The notes under the pieces were generated by a model. The model had not been told where the DNA came from, did no database searches, and worked only from the letters and a program-made list of their open reading frames with translations. DNA of 16,960 bases from JAHFRG01 sp036522275 (GTDB lineage Bacteria > Pseudomonadota > Gammaproteobacteria > Burkholderiales > JAHFRG01): contig DATDGC010000090.1 of assembly GCA_036522275.1 (NCBI GenBank), positions 1-16,960 on the forward strand, written 5' to 3'. Position 1 is the stretch's first letter; the number at the start of each line of letters is the position of its first letter. This document shows positions 14,700 to 16,960 of the stretch, one piece after another. Made by a program: the position numbers and the translations under genes.

Positions 14700-16624
14700 T
14701 GGTATGCCTTGTTCCCCTCAGGCGTGCGCTCCAGCGCCGCTTCCCACATATCCAGTTCCGGCTCGTATATCCAGCGCGTGGACCAATGACGACGGTTGGC
14801 CTCGCGTGCCCTCTCCAGATAACGCCGGGCATCGTGATACAGGCCGGCGCTGGCCAGCCATTTCATCTGGATGAGCGCGTAATCGGGCTCAGGGTTGAGT
14901 TGAAAGGCCTGGTCCATGGCTTTCATCGCTGGATCGAGCAGACCCTCGGTCGCGTACAGCCTAGCCAGGAGCGCGTAAAGCAGATTGGCATGCAGCGTGT
15001 AGCGTGGATTTTGCTGCAAAGCCTCGATTGCCTGTTTCAATTCACTATAGCCCGGACGCTGGCACTCGTCTTTTTCGCGCCGCTGCACCATCCACTCCAG
15101 AGTCAACACCGGAACGCTTGAGTATGCGCTGATTCTGAGCCGGGCGGCCACTGCGTCCATCTCCGGCATGGGTAAATCGGGGTCTTTGCATCCCAGAACC
15201 AGCCAGTTCATGAAGCCGCGCGCATCCTGCGGATGCAGCTCGGTCATGTGTTGGAACACCTTGGCGGCTTCGGCATATTTTCCATCCACAATCCAGATGC
15301 CCGCGAGATATTCCTGGGCGCGGTTTGACATCGGCTTCTCGCTTGCCCAGACAACTGCTTGTTTAAACACGTTACCCCACAGCCGGCTCTCGTTCCAGGT
15401 CATCGCGCAAAACAGGACGAGCACAAGCATAGCAATGGCCGGAATCAGGCCCGGCAGCCGCATGCCCGGATGCTGGCGCAGCTGGCCGACGTAAAAAACC
15501 GCGGCAAACAGCGGCCCCGCCATGGGCAGATAGTTGCGGTGCTCGTAGTAAAGCTCGAGCGGGATTACGGTCGCTTCCAGCGCATGTCCCGCGAAAAACC
15601 ACCCAATGGCGAAACTCAGCACGGCATGACGCAGCCGGTATTTTATCGCGACACCGAGCAAAGCCGCTATCTCCGCCAGCGCCAGCACCGTGGAGAGCGG
15701 CTCGAACAAGCCGCGCGAGATCGGATAGTCGTCATAAAGCAAGCCCAGTGACAGGGGCCGCGGGAGAAAAATCTTGCCGAGATATTCAATCAGGATGCGC
15801 GATTCGGTAAGCAGGCGCTCGGTAAGACTGAAATCGCGCAGTTGATAGCCGGCGAATATTGCCTCCCCCCGCAGGACGAGATAAGCCACAGCCAGCGCGA
15901 GCGGCAGGTAAACAAAAACGCTAAGCCAGATTTTCCAGCGGGGCGGCTTTGACAACTCCGCAAACAAGGTCGCTTCAATCACCCAGACATAGGCCGCGAG
16001 CATGATGCCGTTTTCCTTGCTCAAGCAAGCCAGCGTCATTCCGAAAACCATGCCGCAGGACGCCCATGCATAGCCGGCTCTAAGCTTGCCTGCGATGAGC
16101 ATTTCCCGCCCGTACACAAAAGCCAACAGGCCGGCGAGCGTGAACAGCGCGCAAAGTTCGCTCATGCGCTGTATCACGTAGAGCACTGAGGAAATCTGTA
16201 TCGGATGAAGCAGCCAGAAAGCGCTGGTGAAAAAAGCCAGGGTGAGCGCTTGTTTTTTCGAATAGGCGAGAATTTCGCCGATTTTTTTGAACAGCACGAA
16301 CAGCAGGCAGCCATTGACCAGATGCAGGAGCAGATTGAAGAGCTTGAAAGCGCGGGCATCCATTGGCCAAGCGGAGTGCTGTGCGGCGAAAGTGAGCAGT
16401 GGCAGCGGCCTGCCGAGCGGCCCGGAAATACCTGACAGGACAAATTCCGCAATCTGCAGCAGACTCGCCGGCTCTTTGATGCGCTCCAAGCCCTTGAGAT
16501 TCGGAAAGTCGTCGAGAAGAAAGCCTCCGCTCAGGCCGGGCCAGTACAACGCACATGCGGCAATCAGGAGCGCGAGAAGTCCGGCAACCGCGATTGTTCC
16601 GGGGCTCGCGTTCAGGCGCAACAT
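14696..16624 (-). CDS. TMTC-like GT-C membrane protein with TPR tail (paralogue A)
   Basis: This 642-residue protein has about ten to eleven membrane helices (about 12-415) and a TPR-type tail (about 435-642). The clearest repeats are IWIVDGKYAEAAKVFQHM near 443-460 and another around the segment ATEGLLDPAMKAMDQAFQL. Its motifs line up with paralogue B: LLDDF at 36-40, HPIQISSVLYVIQRM at 140-154, LSKENG at 201-206, YDDYPISRGL at 297-306 and YEHRNYL at 360-366. This fits a GT-C, TMTC-like transferase acting in the periplasm with polyprenyl-linked donors. The ATG at 16624 has no strong Shine-Dalgarno. It lies 93 bases downstream of the pilin gene, behind that gene's terminator, so it is transcribed by read-through or from its own promoter. 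The pilin is a candidate acceptor by position only. Confidence 0.77.
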   Translation of the reverse strand: MLRLNASPGTIAVAGLLALLIAACALYWPGLSGGFLLDDFPNLKGLERIKEPASLLQIAEFVLSGISGPLGRPLPLLTFAAQHSAWPMDARAFKLFNLLLHLVNGCLLFVLFKKIGEILAYSKKQALTLAFFTSAFWLLHPIQISSVLYVIQRMSELCALFTLAGLLAFVYGREMLIAGKLRAGYAWASCGMVFGMTLACLSKENGIMLAAYVWVIEATLFAELSKPPRWKIWLSVFVYLPLALAVAYLVLRGEAIFAGYQLRDFSLTERLLTESRILIEYLGKIFLPRPLSLGLLYDDYPISRGLFEPLSTVLALAEIAALLGVAIKYRLRHAVLSFAIGWFFAGHALEATVIPLELYYEHRNYLPMAGPLFAAVFYVGQLRQHPGMRLPGLIPAIAMLVLVLFCAMTWNESRLWGNVFKQAVVWASEKPMSNRAQEYLAGIWIVDGKYAEAAKVFQHMTELHPQDARGFMNWLVLGCKDPDLPMPEMDAVAARLRISAYSSVPVLTLEWMVQRREKDECQRPGYSELKQAIEALQQNPRYTLHANLLYALLARLYATEGLLDPAMKAMDQAFQLNPEPDYALIQMKWLASAGLYHDARRYLERAREANRRHWSTRWIYEPELDMWEAALERTPEGNKAYQ

Positions 16625-16663
16625 CTTATTATTTTCATACTTCTGTACAAGGCGGTGTTTTGC

Positions 16664-16698
16664 AAAAAAAACCCGCCCAGTTTTCAGGGCGGGTTTTA
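16664..16698 (-). terminator. Intrinsic terminator of the pilin gene
   Basis: A near-perfect hairpin has arms AAAACCCGCCC at 16668-16678 and GGGCGGGTTTT at 16687-16697, an 11-bp stem with an 8-base loop. Read on the minus strand it ends in a run of eight T, a textbook rho-independent terminator placed about 20 bases after the pilin stop codon. In the plus direction the T run is shorter (TTTTA), so activity there would be weaker. Confidence 0.93.
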
Positions 16699-16717
16699 TA
16701 GTAAAAGCAGGCTTAAA

Positions 16718-16960
16718 TTACCTGCACGCAGCCGGACGGTATCTTGGCAGAATTGTGGCTGTTGCGTCTGAGCAGATCCAGTTTTTGCCGCCATCCAAGG
16801 TCTTCAAGTACAAGGTCTTGCTTTGAATCAACGTGTTAACCCCGGTGGCTTTCATGGTCGCTCGCAGCCACATCGGGCCGGAGATACCCATTCCAATGGT
16901 CATGGCAATGCCCGACACGTATTTGCCGATGGTATTGCCCATCACTGAAGATGACGCCAG
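16718..16960 (-). CDS. pilA: Type IV pilin, C-terminal part (start beyond the right edge)
   Basis: Only the last 80 residues are inside the window; the frame runs open to the right edge, so the signal, cleavage site and N-terminal helix are not visible. The end has the D-region of a type IVa pilin. A tryptophan-cysteine (NWIC) is followed 15 residues later by a second cysteine in the terminal YRPAACR, resembling the YLPASCR-type end of many proteobacterial pilins. The two cysteines would form the D-loop disulfide. The preceding LYLKTLDGGKNW strand fits the pilin beta-sheet. A strong terminator follows, as expected for a highly expressed structural gene. Whether this is the major or a minor pilin cannot be decided. 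No Asn-x-Ser/Thr or proline-rich glycosylation tract stands out in the visible part. Confidence 0.82.
   Translation of the reverse strand: MASSSVMGNTIGKYVSGIAMTIGMGISGPMWLRATMKATGVNTLIQSKTLYLKTLDGGKNWICSDATATILPRYRPAACR

Noticed and set aside
16654..16694. Possible sigma-54 (-24/-12) promoter overlapping the pilin terminator on the minus strand
   Set aside because: A GGGCGGG...TTGC arrangement is present, but the GG and GC are not 10 bases apart, so the match fails.
1..16960. CRISPR arrays, tRNA or rRNA genes, transposases, phage genes
   Set aside because: No regularly spaced direct repeats, tRNA cloverleaf, rRNA signature or recombinase motif was seen on either strand.

Overview
This window looks like chromosomal DNA of a Gram-negative, probably betaproteobacterial, organism. 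The evidence is a type IV pilin tail, a BepA-like periplasmic protease, a Tat-exported SoxY with SoxZ, and moderately GC-rich coding sequence. The lineage is an inference from gene content; no rRNA or other marker is present. Thirteen genes are complete and one is cut by the right edge. No tRNA, rRNA, insertion sequence or CRISPR array was seen.

Region 1 (1-3548) is housekeeping-like. It holds a full-length ChrA chromate transporter (plus), a BepA-type M48 metalloprotease with TPRs (minus, ending 2 bases from chrA), and the molybdenum-cofactor gene moaC (plus, divergent from the protease). Region 2 (3777-4715) is an orphan soxY-soxZ pair, the thiosulfate-oxidation carrier. No soxA, soxX, soxB or soxCD lies within the window, and 156 bp containing a repeat-like segment separates the two genes.

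Region 3 (4699-11840, plus) is a glycan/lipid locus that begins inside the 3' end of soxZ. It encodes a flippase-like LPG_synthase_TM protein, a WecB-type UDP-GlcNAc 2-epimerase, a methyltransferase, a DPM1-like family 2 glycosyltransferase with two membrane segments, two more methyltransferases, and a GT-C type integral-membrane glycosyltransferase. Most genes are tightly spaced or overlap and probably form one operon; the last follows a 159-bp gap.

Region 4 (11882-16960, minus) converges on region 3. It starts off the right edge with a type IV pilin gene ended by a strong terminator. Then come a large membrane protein with a TPR tail resembling eukaryotic TMTC O-mannosyltransferases, a second DPM1-like glycosyltransferase (4-base overlap), and a second TMTC-like paralogue. 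The most interesting reading is that this is a protein O-glycosylation cassette: the DPM1-like enzyme charges a polyprenyl phosphate with sugar, and the two GT-C/TPR proteins transfer it in the periplasm, possibly to the neighbouring pilin. The link to pilin rests on proximity only.
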